Notes: generated by a model not told the origin, from the sequence alone. Positions 23,874 to 31,902 are shown, numbered from the stretch's first letter. The stretch is 48,906 bases of DNA from DASXRC01 sp036506795 (GCA_036506795.1 DASXRC010000111.1:1-48906), one strand, 5' to 3'. A program made the numbers and translations.

Positions 23874-24767
23874 TCAGGAGATGTCGCGGCGGCGCGTTAT
23901 CAGCGTGCCGATCAGACCGAAAACGGCCCCGTAGGCGGCGAGCACCAGGCCGCCCACCCACCACGGCGGGCTGCCCGAGAACGGCGGCTCGGCGGAGATC
24001 ATGACCTGGGAGGCGACGCCGGGCCAGACCACCATCGCGTCCACGAGCCAGTGCCAGCCGAAGACGAAGTAGAGCACGCCGAAGATGTTCTGGATCAGGA
24101 ACGTGCCGATCACGTACGCGACGGTCCCGGTCACGACCGCGCCGATCTGGCTGCGCAGCAGCACGCCGAGACCGACGCCCAGCACGCCCCACAGACCGTA
24201 CGCGAGCGCGTTGAGCAGAATCGCCCGGACGACCGGCCACTCGGCGAGCTGGGGGGCGTACCCCTTGATGGTGAAGAACGCGGACCCGGCGGCGACGCTG
24301 ATGACGGTGCTGAACAGCCAGAAGAACGCGGCGGCGAGCATGGCGGTCGCGAGCTTGCCCGCGATGACCTGCGTGCGCCGGGGCGTGGTGAGGAACGTGG
24401 CGGTGGCGGTCTGGTGGTAGTACTCGTTGGTGATCAGCAACGTGCCGAGCAGCATCGCGAACATCAGCCCGAAGAACTGGCCCGAGGTGTAGATGTTCGC
24501 CGCGTTGGTGACCAGCGTGCGGCCCAGGTCGTGCGCGAGCTCGAATTGGCGGCGCATCTCCTCGACGCCCGCCGGCGATACGTTCTGATCTGACGGCGGG
24601 ACGAAGACGTCGTCCCCGCCCTTCACCGCGGTGTCGATGGCGTTGTTGGCGACCAGAATCCACACCGCGAGCGCGGCGGCGGTGGCCGCGAAGGCGCCGA
24701 TGAGGAAGATCCACCAGGTGTTCGTCGTGCGGATCTTGAGGAGCTCGGCTCGAACCAGCCGCCTCAT
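23874..24767 (-). CDS. ABC-2-type transporter permease
   Basis: A 297-residue membrane protein with six predicted hydrophobic segments (about 20-40, 100-120, 140-165, 180-205, 215-240, 265-285) and a basic N-terminus (MRRLVRAELLKIRTT) typical of ABC-2 permeases. A periplasmic-side loop (about 45-95) follows the first helix. It would form the channel for the ATPase encoded immediately upstream; the two genes overlap by 4 nt. Substrate unknown. Confidence 0.86.
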   Translation of the reverse strand: MRRLVRAELLKIRTTNTWWIFLIGAFAATAAALAVWILVANNAIDTAVKGGDDVFVPPSDQNVSPAGVEEMRRQFELAHDLGRTLVTNAANIYTSGQFFGLMFAMLLGTLLITNEYYHQTATATFLTTPRRTQVIAGKLATAMLAAAFFWLFSTVISVAAGSAFFTIKGYAPQLAEWPVVRAILLNALAYGLWGVLGVGLGVLLRSQIGAVVTGTVAYVIGTFLIQNIFGVLYFVFGWHWLVDAMVVWPGVASQVMISAEPPFSGSPPWWVGGLVLAAYGAVFGLIGTLITRRRDIS

Positions 24768-25675
24768 CGGATCTCCGCCTTTCCGGCGGTCAACTCCAGG
24801 AAGACCCGTTCGAGGTCGGGCCGCTCGGTGACGAGCTCGTGCAACTCGACGCCGGCGCGGAGGGCCGCGGCGCCAACCGCCGGCGCGTCGACGCCCGTGA
24901 TCAGCAGCGCCCCGTCCGGACCAGCGTTCACCGTCGCGTTCTGGGCGACGAGCGCCTTGGTCAGCTCGTCGGCCTGTGGCGTACGCGCCCGGATGAGGGC
25001 AGCCCCGATGTCGCTGCCGAGGATCCGGTCGACCGGGCCCTGCGTCACGAGTCGACCGTTGGCGATGATCACCACGTCGTCGGCGAGCAGCTCCATTTCG
25101 GACAGCAGATGGCTGGAGACGAGCACGGTCCGCCCCTGCCCGGCGAGCGTCCGCAGCAGGTCACGCATCCAGCGGATGCCCTCCGGGTCGAGGCCGTTGG
25201 CCGGCTCGTCGAGCACCAGCACACGCGGGTCACCGAGCAGCGCGGCGGCGATGCCGAGGCGCTGGCGCATGCCCATGGAGTACCCCTTGAACTTGCGCTT
25301 GGCGGCGGGCGTGAGTCCCACGATCGCCATCGCCTCGTCCGCCCGATGACGCGGCAGGCCGGCAGCGGCGCAGATGACCCGCAGGTGGTTCAGCCCGGTG
25401 CGCCCCTTGTGCGCGCTGGACGCTTCCAACACGGCGCCCACCTGGCGGAGCGGCTCGCGGAGGTCGGCGTACCGCTGGCCGTCGATCACGGCCTCGCCCG
25501 CCGTCGGCGTGACGAGATTCAAGATCATGCGCAACGTCGTCGTCTTGCCCGCGCCGTTCGGGCCCAAGAATCCGGTGACCCGGCCCGGCTCGACGATGAA
25601 CGACAGGTTGTCGACCGCCCTGACCCGCTTGTACTGCTTGGTGAGGCCGGAGACGACGATCTGCCCGTCTGACAT
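24764..25675 (-). CDS. ABC transporter ATP-binding protein
   Basis: A 303-residue ATPase. Walker A is GPNGAGKTTT (about 38-47), the ABC signature is YSMGMRQRLGIAAALL, Walker B is VLVLDEPANGLDPEG, and the H-loop is VSSHLLSEME. A C-terminal extension of about 85 residues fits the drug/antibiotic exporter (DRA/CcmA-like) group. With the permease at 23874 it forms a complete two-gene exporter. ATG 25675 has GAGGAG 4 nt upstream. The substrate cannot be inferred. Confidence 0.9.
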   Translation of the reverse strand: MSDGQIVVSGLTKQYKRVRAVDNLSFIVEPGRVTGFLGPNGAGKTTTLRMILNLVTPTAGEAVIDGQRYADLREPLRQVGAVLEASSAHKGRTGLNHLRVICAAAGLPRHRADEAMAIVGLTPAAKRKFKGYSMGMRQRLGIAAALLGDPRVLVLDEPANGLDPEGIRWMRDLLRTLAGQGRTVLVSSHLLSEMELLADDVVIIANGRLVTQGPVDRILGSDIGAALIRARTPQADELTKALVAQNATVNAGPDGALLITGVDAPAVGAAALRAGVELHELVTERPDLERVFLELTAGKAEIR

Positions 25676-25760
25676 GTCACTCCTCCCCGATGCGTGCCGG
25701 GCATAGCCTTCCGGCCGGCGCCACGCTCGGTCAATATCGCACGCGCGCGCAAACCCGCCG

Positions 25761-25809
25761 AGATCTTGGAGAGTTTCCGCCGCAGCGCAACGGAAACTCT
25801 CCAAGATCT
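25761..25809. repeat. Perfect 19-bp palindromic repeat, AGATCTTGG family
   Basis: Arm AGATCTTGGAGAGTTTCCG (25761-25779) and its exact complement (25791-25809) around an 11-nt loop. It lies 10 bp after the DUF559 gene's stop and may end its transcript. I recall similar repeats between genes of Micromonosporaceae; this needs a search. Confidence 0.85.
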
Positions 25810-25828
25810 ATGGTGTATCTATGGTGTC
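25807..25828. repeat. 11-bp tandem duplication
   Basis: TCTATGGTGTA (25807-25817) and TCTATGGTGTC (25818-25828) are adjacent direct copies. The first overlaps the palindrome arm; the second holds the DUF559 stop codon. Confidence 0.7.
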
Positions 25829-26772
25829 CAGCCCTTCGCGATGAGCGCGCGGCGGAGCTGGTCTGCCACCTTGGCCGGGTTCCTTCGCACAAACCAGGAC
25901 GGATAGCGCAGAATGCGCTCGCCCTCGATCCACAAGTCGTTCTGTCGGAACATGTCGTCGGCCCAATGGCGGGGGTCCATGTGGTGCGCGCCGTCGACCT
26001 CAACGTGGACGCCCCACCGCTTCCAGAGCACGTCGATGAAGCGCTGCCGGCCCGTGGCATCGCGTCGCCGCTCCTGCAGGTCGGGGCGTGGCAGGCCGTA
26101 GCGGCGGCAGAGCTCGAGGAAGTCGATCTCAGACAGCGCCTCGGCGCCGCCGGCGATGTCCGTGATCGTCTCAACGATCAAAGCGTGCCGGCGTACCCGC
26201 GGCATGCCCACCACGATGGCCAACAGCTCCTCCGGCGTGACCCGGCGCTGCTGGCATCCCACGGCGAGGGCGGTCCGCGCCTCGTCGTCGCAGCGCGCCC
26301 ACGCGGCGGCGTCGATCAATGCCCGCGCGGTGGTCGTCCGCATCGGCCGCCCGAGTTGTACCTGATCCGTGGGCAGGAGGGTGGTACGGCGGACCGCTAC
26401 GCCGGGCATGTCCGGCGGCAACAGCGGTAGTCGCTGAGACCTGGCCCGGGCGGCGGGCACGAGCACCCAGATCGGGTCGGGGCGCAGGCCGCGCACGCCG
26501 CTCTCGGTGGCCGCCGTCGCGCCGGCCAGCACCGCGCCGTGTCCAGCCGCCAGCACCGCCACCCACAACTGCTGATCCCGCGCCAGCCGGCCGTTCTCGA
26601 CCAGGACGATCCCGCGACATACGGCGCGCCAGCGGCCAGACCTGATCAGGCCGCGCACCTTCCCTTCGCCGACGGCTGCAGTCGCCTGGCGCACGGTGAG
26701 AACGCCCGATTGCTCAAAGGCCAGCCAGTCCAACCCCGAGGCGCCGTCCGCCGGTGGAACGAGCCATCGCAC
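25819..26772 (-). CDS. DUF559/AbiEi-like endonuclease-fold protein
   Basis: A 317-residue protein of a family expanded in actinomycetes. The N-terminal part (about 10-60; EQSGVLTVRQATAAVG, IRSGRWRAVCRGI) resembles the winged-helix antitoxin module of AbiEi. The C-terminal 110 residues (EIDFLELCRRYGLPRP, RFIDVLWKRW, HVEVDGAHHMDPRHW, RILRYPSWFVRRNPAKV) are a DUF559 domain with the VSR/PD-(D/E)XK nuclease fold; Asp and Glu of FIDVLW and VEVDG are candidate metal ligands. No toxin gene is beside it. GTG 26772 was chosen because CACACT lies 7 nt upstream; a TTG at 26829 would extend it into repeat-like sequence. Function unproven. Confidence 0.7.
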   Translation of the reverse strand: MRWLVPPADGASGLDWLAFEQSGVLTVRQATAAVGEGKVRGLIRSGRWRAVCRGIVLVENGRLARDQQLWVAVLAAGHGAVLAGATAATESGVRGLRPDPIWVLVPAARARSQRLPLLPPDMPGVAVRRTTLLPTDQVQLGRPMRTTTARALIDAAAWARCDDEARTALAVGCQQRRVTPEELLAIVVGMPRVRRHALIVETITDIAGGAEALSEIDFLELCRRYGLPRPDLQERRRDATGRQRFIDVLWKRWGVHVEVDGAHHMDPRHWADDMFRQNDLWIEGERILRYPSWFVRRNPAKVADQLRRALIAKGWTP

Positions 26773-26816
26773 GCGCTTGAGTGTGGCGATCGCGTTCGGT
26801 CTGAACCAGACGGTGT

Positions 26817-26834
26817 GGACAACTCCCAAGATCT
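26817..26834. repeat. Degenerate half-copy of the AGATCTTGG repeat
   Basis: GGACAACTCCCAAGATCT matches the right arm at 25791-25809 over 17 bases with two single-base gaps. It flanks the 5' side of the DUF559 gene and overlaps a small dyad, CTCCC / GGGAG (26823-26840). Confidence 0.5.
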
Positions 26835-26847
26835 CGGGAGGGCGGGA

Positions 26848-27528
26848 CTAGATGGCGATCCAAGTTGCGCGGGCGTGGGCGAGGAGGTCGCCGCCCGGGG
26901 CGTACAGCGCGGTCTGCACCCGAGCCTTGCGCCCCTCAACTCCCGTGAGCGCTCCGACCACGACGCACTCCGACCCGGCGGCCGGCACCGCCTCGACGAC
27001 CGCGGCGATGCGGCCAAGCACGTATGGCCGGCCCTTGCCGAGCGCCGCCCAGCCGCCCGGGCAGTCCAGCGCCGCCCACACCATCGCTGTATCGACGTCG
27101 GTGGGCACCCGCCAGGGCGCGGCGGTACGCCCGCCGGACAGCCGGCCAGGGAAGATCCTCAACCCGTCGTCGGTCGGCCGGGCCGGACCGCAGACGAAGC
27201 ACGTCGGAAAGGGATGGTCGACGAATCCCTCGTACGCCGAGGCGGCGGCGCGCGCCTCGGCCAGCGACACTCCCGGCACCGGCGGCCCGAGCGGCTCGGC
27301 GGACCGCGCCGCGGACGCGACGAGCGCGCCGTCCGGGGTGTGCACGGCGACTCCGCCGTCGGCCGGCGTGGCCCGCAGCGCCGTGTCGAGCGGTGGCGGC
27401 ATGCGGAGCGTGACCTCCGGCGTGCCACCGACCGAGGCCGGGTACTCGGCCGCGACGAGCCCGGCCGAGTACCCGCCGTTGCCGGACTCGGGCGGCCCGT
27501 TGAAGCGGGCGTCGATCGTGAACGTCAC
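26848..27528 (-). CDS. Hotdog-fold thioesterase-like protein
   Basis: A 226-residue protein beginning MTFTIDARFNGPPESGNGG. The NGGYSAGLVA and later DCPGGWAALGKGRPYVLGRI blocks resemble acyl-CoA thioesterase-like proteins with two hotdog repeats (about 1-100 and 110-226). FPTCFVCGPARPTDDGL in the middle holds a CxxC pair that might bind metal. A thioester-hydrolase role is inferred from fold only. GTG 27528 overlaps the stop of the DUF3052 gene, so the two are translationally coupled. Confidence 0.65.
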   Translation of the reverse strand: MTFTIDARFNGPPESGNGGYSAGLVAAEYPASVGGTPEVTLRMPPPLDTALRATPADGGVAVHTPDGALVASAARSAEPLGPPVPGVSLAEARAAASAYEGFVDHPFPTCFVCGPARPTDDGLRIFPGRLSGGRTAAPWRVPTDVDTAMVWAALDCPGGWAALGKGRPYVLGRIAAVVEAVPAAGSECVVVGALTGVEGRKARVQTALYAPGGDLLAHARATWIAI

Positions 27529-27926
27529 CGCTCCGCCTTTCTGATCACGTGTTTGAGGCCCGACCAGACATCGTCGACCGCACACACCTTCACGTCCACC
27601 CGGCCGTGCGCAAGCGCGTACTCTCGCACCGCGTTCTCGTCGAGGTCGGTCGCGATCCCGGAGGACCGCTTCGGCCAGGCGATCCACAGCGCGCCCGCGG
27701 GCGTGGTACGCCGGTGGAGCGTGGGCCACCGCCGCGCCAGCTGGGCACGATCCGAGCAGAAGCAGAGGATCACGTCGTACGGCCCGGACGCCGGCCGGCG
27801 ACTCACCCGTGCGCCGTCTGGAAGCGGGTCCAGCACGATCTCGGGCGGTGCGCCATCCAGCAGCACCGCCGCGCCCTCGCCGATGCCGAGCTTCCTCGCG
27901 AGCGGGGTACCGGAGTAGCCAGCCAC
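27525..27926 (-). CDS. DUF3052 family protein
   Basis: A 133-residue cytoplasmic protein starting AGYSGTPLARKLGIGEGAAV, the signature of DUF3052. It continues with an alpha/beta core (YDVILCFCSDRAQLARRW, GALWIAWPKRSSGIATDLDE, VCAVDDVWSGLKHVIRK). No catalytic residue set is known for this family. GTG 27926 is set by the TACGGT -10 box 7 nt upstream. It is divergent from the DUF4097-padR operon; the two -10 boxes are about 40 bp apart and share the PadR operator region. Confidence 0.8.
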   Translation of the reverse strand: MAGYSGTPLARKLGIGEGAAVLLDGAPPEIVLDPLPDGARVSRRPASGPYDVILCFCSDRAQLARRWPTLHRRTTPAGALWIAWPKRSSGIATDLDENAVREYALAHGRVDVKVCAVDDVWSGLKHVIRKAER

Positions 27927-27933
27927 GACGATC

Positions 27934-27939
27934 ACCGTA
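27934..27939 (-). promoter_or_regulatory. -10 box (TACGGT), leaderless start at 27926
   Basis: On the minus strand TACGGT is followed by 7 nt and then GTG 27926. Confidence 0.55.
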
Positions 27940-27954
27940 GCGCGTCGAGCGGAG

Positions 27955-27983
27955 TGGACTATCGCGATGTATCGCGATAGCAT
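27955..27983 (+). promoter_or_regulatory. Promoter with PadR-type palindromic operator
   Basis: -35 TGGACT (27955-27960), 17-nt spacer, -10 TAGCAT (27978-27983). A perfect palindrome, arm CTATCGCGAT (27959-27968), GT, arm ATCGCGATAG (27971-27980), fills the spacer and touches both boxes. The downstream operon encodes a PadR repressor. Confidence 0.75.
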
Positions 27984-28021
27984 GCTGACGCAGGGAAGCG
28001 GGCGAGAGGCAGGAGGACGCC

Positions 28022-28861
28022 ATGGGTCGATGGACGATCGCGGGACCCCAGCGGCTGGGTTTGGACGAGCCCGTCGAGCGGCTCGACGTGCGACTCGTGT
28101 CGGGGCGGCTCAACGTCGTGGGCGTGGACGGGCCGGCCCGCATCGAGGTCAACGCGCTGGGGACGAAGCCGCTCGAGGTGACCCTGACGGACGGCACCCT
28201 CACCGTGGCGTATGAGGGATTCCGCAGGTGGCCGCACTGGACCGGGCCGTTCTGGTGGTTCGCGTTCGGCCGCCGGCGCTACCGGGCGGACGTCTCCATC
28301 GCCGTGCCCCAGGCGGCCGTCGCGCACCTGCGGCTGGTCTCCGGCTCGCTGATCGCGTCTGCGCTGCGCGGCGGCGCCACGATCGAAGTGACCAGCGGAC
28401 GCGTGACCCCGCTGGGGTTGGCCGGCCACACGCGGGCGAAGGTTGTGTCCGGCCCGGTCGAGGCGCTGGGCGTCGGCGGCGATCTGTCGCTCGAGACCGT
28501 CTCCGGCGAGCTCGTCCTGGCGGACTCCACCGCCGCGCGGGTGAACGCCAAGACCGTGTCCGGCTCGATCACCGCGGACCTCGACAACCCGCCGCACGAC
28601 AGCCAGATCCACCTGGAGACGGTGTCGGGGGAGATCACCGCGCGGGTACGCGAGGATAGCGACCTAGACGTCGAACTGCGGGCGGTCAGCGGCCGGTTGA
28701 CCAGTGCCTTCCCCGAGTTGCGTCCGCGCAACACCCACGGCCGACACACCGCACATGGCACGCTCGGCACCGGCACCGGCCGGCTCTCGGCGTACGCCAC
28801 CTCGGGCAGCATCTCGCTGCTCAGGCGACCGGTCGACTCCGACGCGGAGGCCGACCAGTGA
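28022..28861 (+). CDS. DUF4097 beta-repeat (putative adhesin-like) protein
   Basis: A 279-residue protein built of short beta repeats: the motif VSG recurs about every 20 residues (RLVSGRL, RLVSGSL, KVVSGPV, ETVSGEL, KTVSGSI, ETVSGEI, RAVSGRL). This is the DUF4097/DUF4098 right-handed beta-helix pattern. There is no signal peptide or membrane helix, so it is probably cytoplasmic despite the 'adhesin' name. AGGAGG precedes ATG 28022. Its stop overlaps the padR start; such pairs are common in actinomycetes, where PadR represses the operon. Confidence 0.85.
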   Translation: MGRWTIAGPQRLGLDEPVERLDVRLVSGRLNVVGVDGPARIEVNALGTKPLEVTLTDGTLTVAYEGFRRWPHWTGPFWWFAFGRRRYRADVSIAVPQAAVAHLRLVSGSLIASALRGGATIEVTSGRVTPLGLAGHTRAKVVSGPVEALGVGGDLSLETVSGELVLADSTAARVNAKTVSGSITADLDNPPHDSQIHLETVSGEITARVREDSDLDVELRAVSGRLTSAFPELRPRNTHGRHTAHGTLGTGTGRLSAYATSGSISLLRRPVDSDAEADQ

Positions 28862-29487
28862 GCGCGGTCTTCAGCCACGGGCGGCTGCGCCTGTACCTTC
28901 TCAAGCTGCTGTCCGAGGGGCCGAAGCACGGGTACGAGCTGATCCGGCTGCTGGAGAACCGGTTCCTTGGTCTGTATGCGCCGAGCGCGGGCACGATCTA
29001 CCCGCGGCTGCAGCGCCTGGAGGCAGAGGGGCTGGTCACGCGCACCGCCGTCGGCGGTCGCAAGGTGTACGAGATCACCGATCGCGGCCGCGCCGAGCTC
29101 CGGCAACGCCGGTCCGAGCTGGGGGCGTTGGAGGCGGAGATCCACGCGTCCGTGGCCGACCTCAGCTCCCTGGCGAACGAGATCCAGCAAGAGGTACGCG
29201 GCTCCGTACGCGACATCAAGCGCGAGCTGCGGGAGGCGACCCGGCAGGCCCGGGCCGGCCGGGATCGGTCGGCGTGGTCCTACCAGTCGTGGGCGGAACC
29301 GACCACCCCGCCCGCGTCCGGGACCCAGCCGGCACGGGACCTAGCCGCGCTCGAGCAACGGGCTGCTCAGCTCGCCACCGAGGTGCGCCGGCTGGCCCGC
29401 CGGCCCGGAGTCGCCCACGAGGCGCTGCGCGCGGCCACGGTGGTCGTCGACTCCGCGCTGGCCGAGCTCCGCCGCCTGCTGCGGTGA
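28858..29487 (+). CDS. PadR-family transcriptional regulator
   Basis: A 209-residue regulator. The winged-helix domain (about 1-85) has FSHGRLRLYLLKLLSEGPKH, GYELIRLLEN, the Y-P-R-L block GTIYPRLQRLEAEGLV and KVYEITDRGRAEL. The C-terminal half (90-209) is long and largely helical with many charged residues (EIQQEVRGSVRDIKRELREAT), likely a coiled-coil dimerisation arm. It should bind the palindrome at 27959-27980 and repress its own operon. GTG 28858 overlaps the previous gene by 4 nt. Confidence 0.9.
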   Translation: MSAVFSHGRLRLYLLKLLSEGPKHGYELIRLLENRFLGLYAPSAGTIYPRLQRLEAEGLVTRTAVGGRKVYEITDRGRAELRQRRSELGALEAEIHASVADLSSLANEIQQEVRGSVRDIKRELREATRQARAGRDRSAWSYQSWAEPTTPPASGTQPARDLAALEQRAAQLATEVRRLARRPGVAHEALRAATVVVDSALAELRRLLR

Positions 29488-29499
29488 CCGGCGAGCTCC

Positions 29500-29535
29500 C
29501 AGCGAGTTTTCAGCAATCGTCCAGCCGGCGCGCAG
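29500..29535 (+). promoter_or_regulatory. Four 11-bp-phased CAGC repeats before the response regulator gene
   Basis: CAGC begins at 29500, 29511, 29522 and 29533, exactly 11 bp apart, and the last CAG ends 22 bp before ATG 29558. Direct repeats one helical turn apart are the usual binding pattern of OmpR-family regulators. Confidence 0.65.
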
Positions 29536-29557
29536 CGGGTCGGAGAACAATGAAGGC

Positions 29558-30259
29558 ATGACCGGTACGCGGGCAGAGGCGCGGCTCCTCGTGGTCGAGG
29601 ATGATCCGAACATCCTGGAGTTGCTGTCGGCGAGCCTGCGCTTCGCCGGATTCGAGGTGGCCACCGCCACCAGCGGCAGCGCCGCGGTCAGCGCCGCCAA
29701 GGAGCGCCGGCCGGACCTGGTCGTTCTCGACGTGATGCTGCCCGACCTGGACGGTTTCGAGGTAATCAAGATCCTCCGTCAGGACGGTACGCGGACCCCG
29801 GTGGTGTTCCTGACCGCGCGCGACGCGACGGACGACAAGATCCGTGGGCTGACCCTGGGCGGGGACGACTACGTCACCAAGCCGTTCAGCCTCGAGGAGC
29901 TCACCGCGCGGATCCGGGCCGTGCTGAGGCGTACGGGTGGCGAGCCGGCCCCGGCCCGCCTCACGTTCGCCGACCTGGAGCTGGACGAGGAGAGCCACGA
30001 GGTGCACCGAAGCGGTCACCGCGTACAGCTGTCGCCCACCGAGTTCAAGCTGCTGCGCTATCTGATGCTCAACGCCAACCGGGTGCTGTCGAAGGCGCAG
30101 ATCCTCGACCACGTGTGGAATTACGACTTCCGGGGCGACGACAACATCGTCGAGTCCTACATCTCGTACCTGCGGCGCAAGGTCGACACCGTCGAGCCGC
30201 GGTTGATCCACACCCTGCGCGGCGTCGGGTACGTGCTGCGCAAGCCGGCGACGACGTGA
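29558..30259 (+). CDS. OmpR-family response regulator
   Basis: A 233-residue regulator. The receiver domain (about 8-122) has acidic Asp15/Asp16, phospho-acceptor Asp58 in LVVLDVMLPDLDG, Thr in VVFLTARDATD and Lys in DDYVTKPFS. The winged-helix effector (about 135-230) has LSPTEFKLLRYLMLNANRVLSK and SYISYLRRKVD. The kinase gene begins 4 nt inside its stop (GTGA), so it is a cognate pair. Gene order regulator - kinase - HtrA protease recalls MprA-MprB-PepD of mycobacteria, which senses envelope stress; orthology is inferred. A phased repeat array upstream suggests autoregulation. Confidence 0.9.
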   Translation: MTGTRAEARLLVVEDDPNILELLSASLRFAGFEVATATSGSAAVSAAKERRPDLVVLDVMLPDLDGFEVIKILRQDGTRTPVVFLTARDATDDKIRGLTLGGDDYVTKPFSLEELTARIRAVLRRTGGEPAPARLTFADLELDEESHEVHRSGHRVQLSPTEFKLLRYLMLNANRVLSKAQILDHVWNYDFRGDDNIVESYISYLRRKVDTVEPRLIHTLRGVGYVLRKPATT

Positions 30260-31833
30260 AGAGCTTCCTGCGCCGTACACCGCTCCGGGTCAAGCTGGTC
30301 GCCGCGGTCCTTGCCCTGGTCACCGTGGCGCTCATCGTCATCAGCGCCGGCAGCGCGTACGCGTTGCGGTCCTACCTGATCGGTCGGACCGACAGCCAGC
30401 TCAAGAGCACGTCGAGGGAGATCGTCAACGCGGCGATCCTCCCGCGCAACGCGCCGGTGGGCGTCCCGACCGACTACTACGTGCAGATCACGTCGGTGAA
30501 CGGCACCGAGGGCGGGATCGCGTACCACGACCCACACCTGACCAGAGAAGACCTGCCCCCGCTCGTGAAGGGGCTGGATGCCGTCGATGCCAAGCAGGGC
30601 GCCCCGTTCACGGTGAAGTCCGAAGACGGCAAGGTCCGGTGGCGGATGCTCGTCAGCAGGATGCCGAATGGCGAGGTTCTGCAGCTTGGCCAGAATCTGT
30701 CGGGCGTGGACAGCGCCGTCGGGCGGCTGATCTGGGTCGACGTGCTGGTCGGAGCGTCCGTCCTCGTGCTGCTGGCCAGCGTCGGGGCGGCGATGGTGCG
30801 GACCAGCCTCCGGCCGCTTACCGAGATCGAGAAGACCGCCGCGGCCATCGGCGACGGCGACCTTACACGCCGCGTACCGGATCCGGAAGGCGCCGACGAG
30901 GGCGAGCCGCGAACGGAGCTCGGCCGGCTCTCGCATGCGCTCAACGCGATGCTCGCGCAGATCGAGGCCGCGTTCACCGCGCGCGCCGCCTCCGAGACGG
31001 CGGCCCGGTCCGCCGAGTCGGCGGCTCGTGATGCCGCGGTCGCCGCGCAGGTCTCGGAGGCGCACGCCCTGCGCTCCGAAGAGCGCATGCGCCGGTTCGT
31101 CGCGGACGCCTCGCACGAACTGCGAACCCCGCTCACCACGATCCGCGGCTTCGCCGAGCTGTACCGCCAGGGCGCGGCCGGTTCCCCCCGGGAGGCCGCC
31201 GATCTGATCCGCCGGATCGAGGACGAGGCCGCCCGGATGGGCCTGCTCGTCGAGGACCTGTTGCTGCTGGCGCGGCTCGACCGCGAGCGCCCGCTCGTGC
31301 TGGTGCCGGTCGAGCTGCGGGTGCTGGCGAACGACGCCGTCGAGGCCGCCCGGGCAATGGGGCCCGGCCGGCCCATCGAGCTGGATATCGCGCCCGGTGC
31401 CGGATCCCTCGTCGTGCTCGGCGATGACATGCGCTTGCGGCAGGTCATCGGCAACCTGATGAGCAACGCACTCAACCACACACCGGCGGGCGTACCGGTG
31501 ACGCTGCGGCTGCGCAGCGAGGGCACGGAGGCCGTGCTCGAGGTCGTGGACCACGGACCTGGGCTCTCCGACGAGCAGGCGGAGCGCGTCTTTGAACGGT
31601 TCTACCGAGCGGACGCCTCACGCACCCGACGGCCCGATGCCACCACCGGTACCGGGCTGGGGTTGGCCATCGTGGCTGCGCTGGTCGCGGCCCACCATGG
31701 CAGCGTCGAGGTGGACAGCGTGCCGGGTGAGGGTGCCACCTTCCGGGTGCGCCTGCCGCTGGCGCCGGAGATCGATGAGGGGTACGCCGAGACCGAGCTG
31801 CTCGGCCGGCAGTCGGGGGTAGACGCGGGCTGA
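30256..31833 (+). CDS. HAMP-type sensor histidine kinase
   Basis: A 525-residue membrane kinase. TM1 is about 13-36, an external sensor domain covers about 37-155, TM2 about 160-182, then HAMP (about 183-245). A helical Ala/Ser/Glu-rich stretch (ARAASETAARSAESAARDAA) extends the signalling helix before the HisKA box FVADASHELRTPLTTIRGFA with His287. The ATPase domain has GNLMSNALNHTP, VVDHGPGLSDEQ, FERFYRAD and GTGLGLAIV. It should phosphorylate the regulator encoded upstream. GTG 30256 overlaps the regulator stop. The sensed signal is unknown; an envelope or misfolding cue fits the adjacent protease. Confidence 0.9.
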   Translation: MKSFLRRTPLRVKLVAAVLALVTVALIVISAGSAYALRSYLIGRTDSQLKSTSREIVNAAILPRNAPVGVPTDYYVQITSVNGTEGGIAYHDPHLTREDLPPLVKGLDAVDAKQGAPFTVKSEDGKVRWRMLVSRMPNGEVLQLGQNLSGVDSAVGRLIWVDVLVGASVLVLLASVGAAMVRTSLRPLTEIEKTAAAIGDGDLTRRVPDPEGADEGEPRTELGRLSHALNAMLAQIEAAFTARAASETAARSAESAARDAAVAAQVSEAHALRSEERMRRFVADASHELRTPLTTIRGFAELYRQGAAGSPREAADLIRRIEDEAARMGLLVEDLLLLARLDRERPLVLVPVELRVLANDAVEAARAMGPGRPIELDIAPGAGSLVVLGDDMRLRQVIGNLMSNALNHTPAGVPVTLRLRSEGTEAVLEVVDHGPGLSDEQAERVFERFYRADASRTRRPDATTGTGLGLAIVAALVAAHHGSVEVDSVPGEGATFRVRLPLAPEIDEGYAETELLGRQSGVDAG

Positions 31834-31866
31834 GCAGTGCTCGCCTGCGCCGTCGGGTGTGATTCA

Positions 31867-31902
31867 CAGCCAACTTCCAGGACCGCTTCAGGCCGGTTGC
31901 AG
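31867..31902 (+). promoter_or_regulatory. Four 11-bp-phased CAG repeats before the HtrA gene
   Basis: CAG begins at 31867, 31878, 31889 and 31900, exactly 11 bp apart, and the last unit ends 23 bp before ATG 31926. The geometry equals that of the array at 29500-29535. Confidence 0.65.

Noticed and set aside
26773..26829. TTG 26829 as the start of the DUF559 gene
   Set aside because: It would begin inside repeat-like sequence and add an untypical N-terminus; GTG 26772 has a -10-like box 7 nt upstream.
31857..31870. TGTGATTCACA as a further CRP site before the htrA gene
   Set aside because: The half-sites TGTGA and TCACA overlap with no 6-bp spacer, so it does not fit CRP. Part of it belongs to the phased CAG array.
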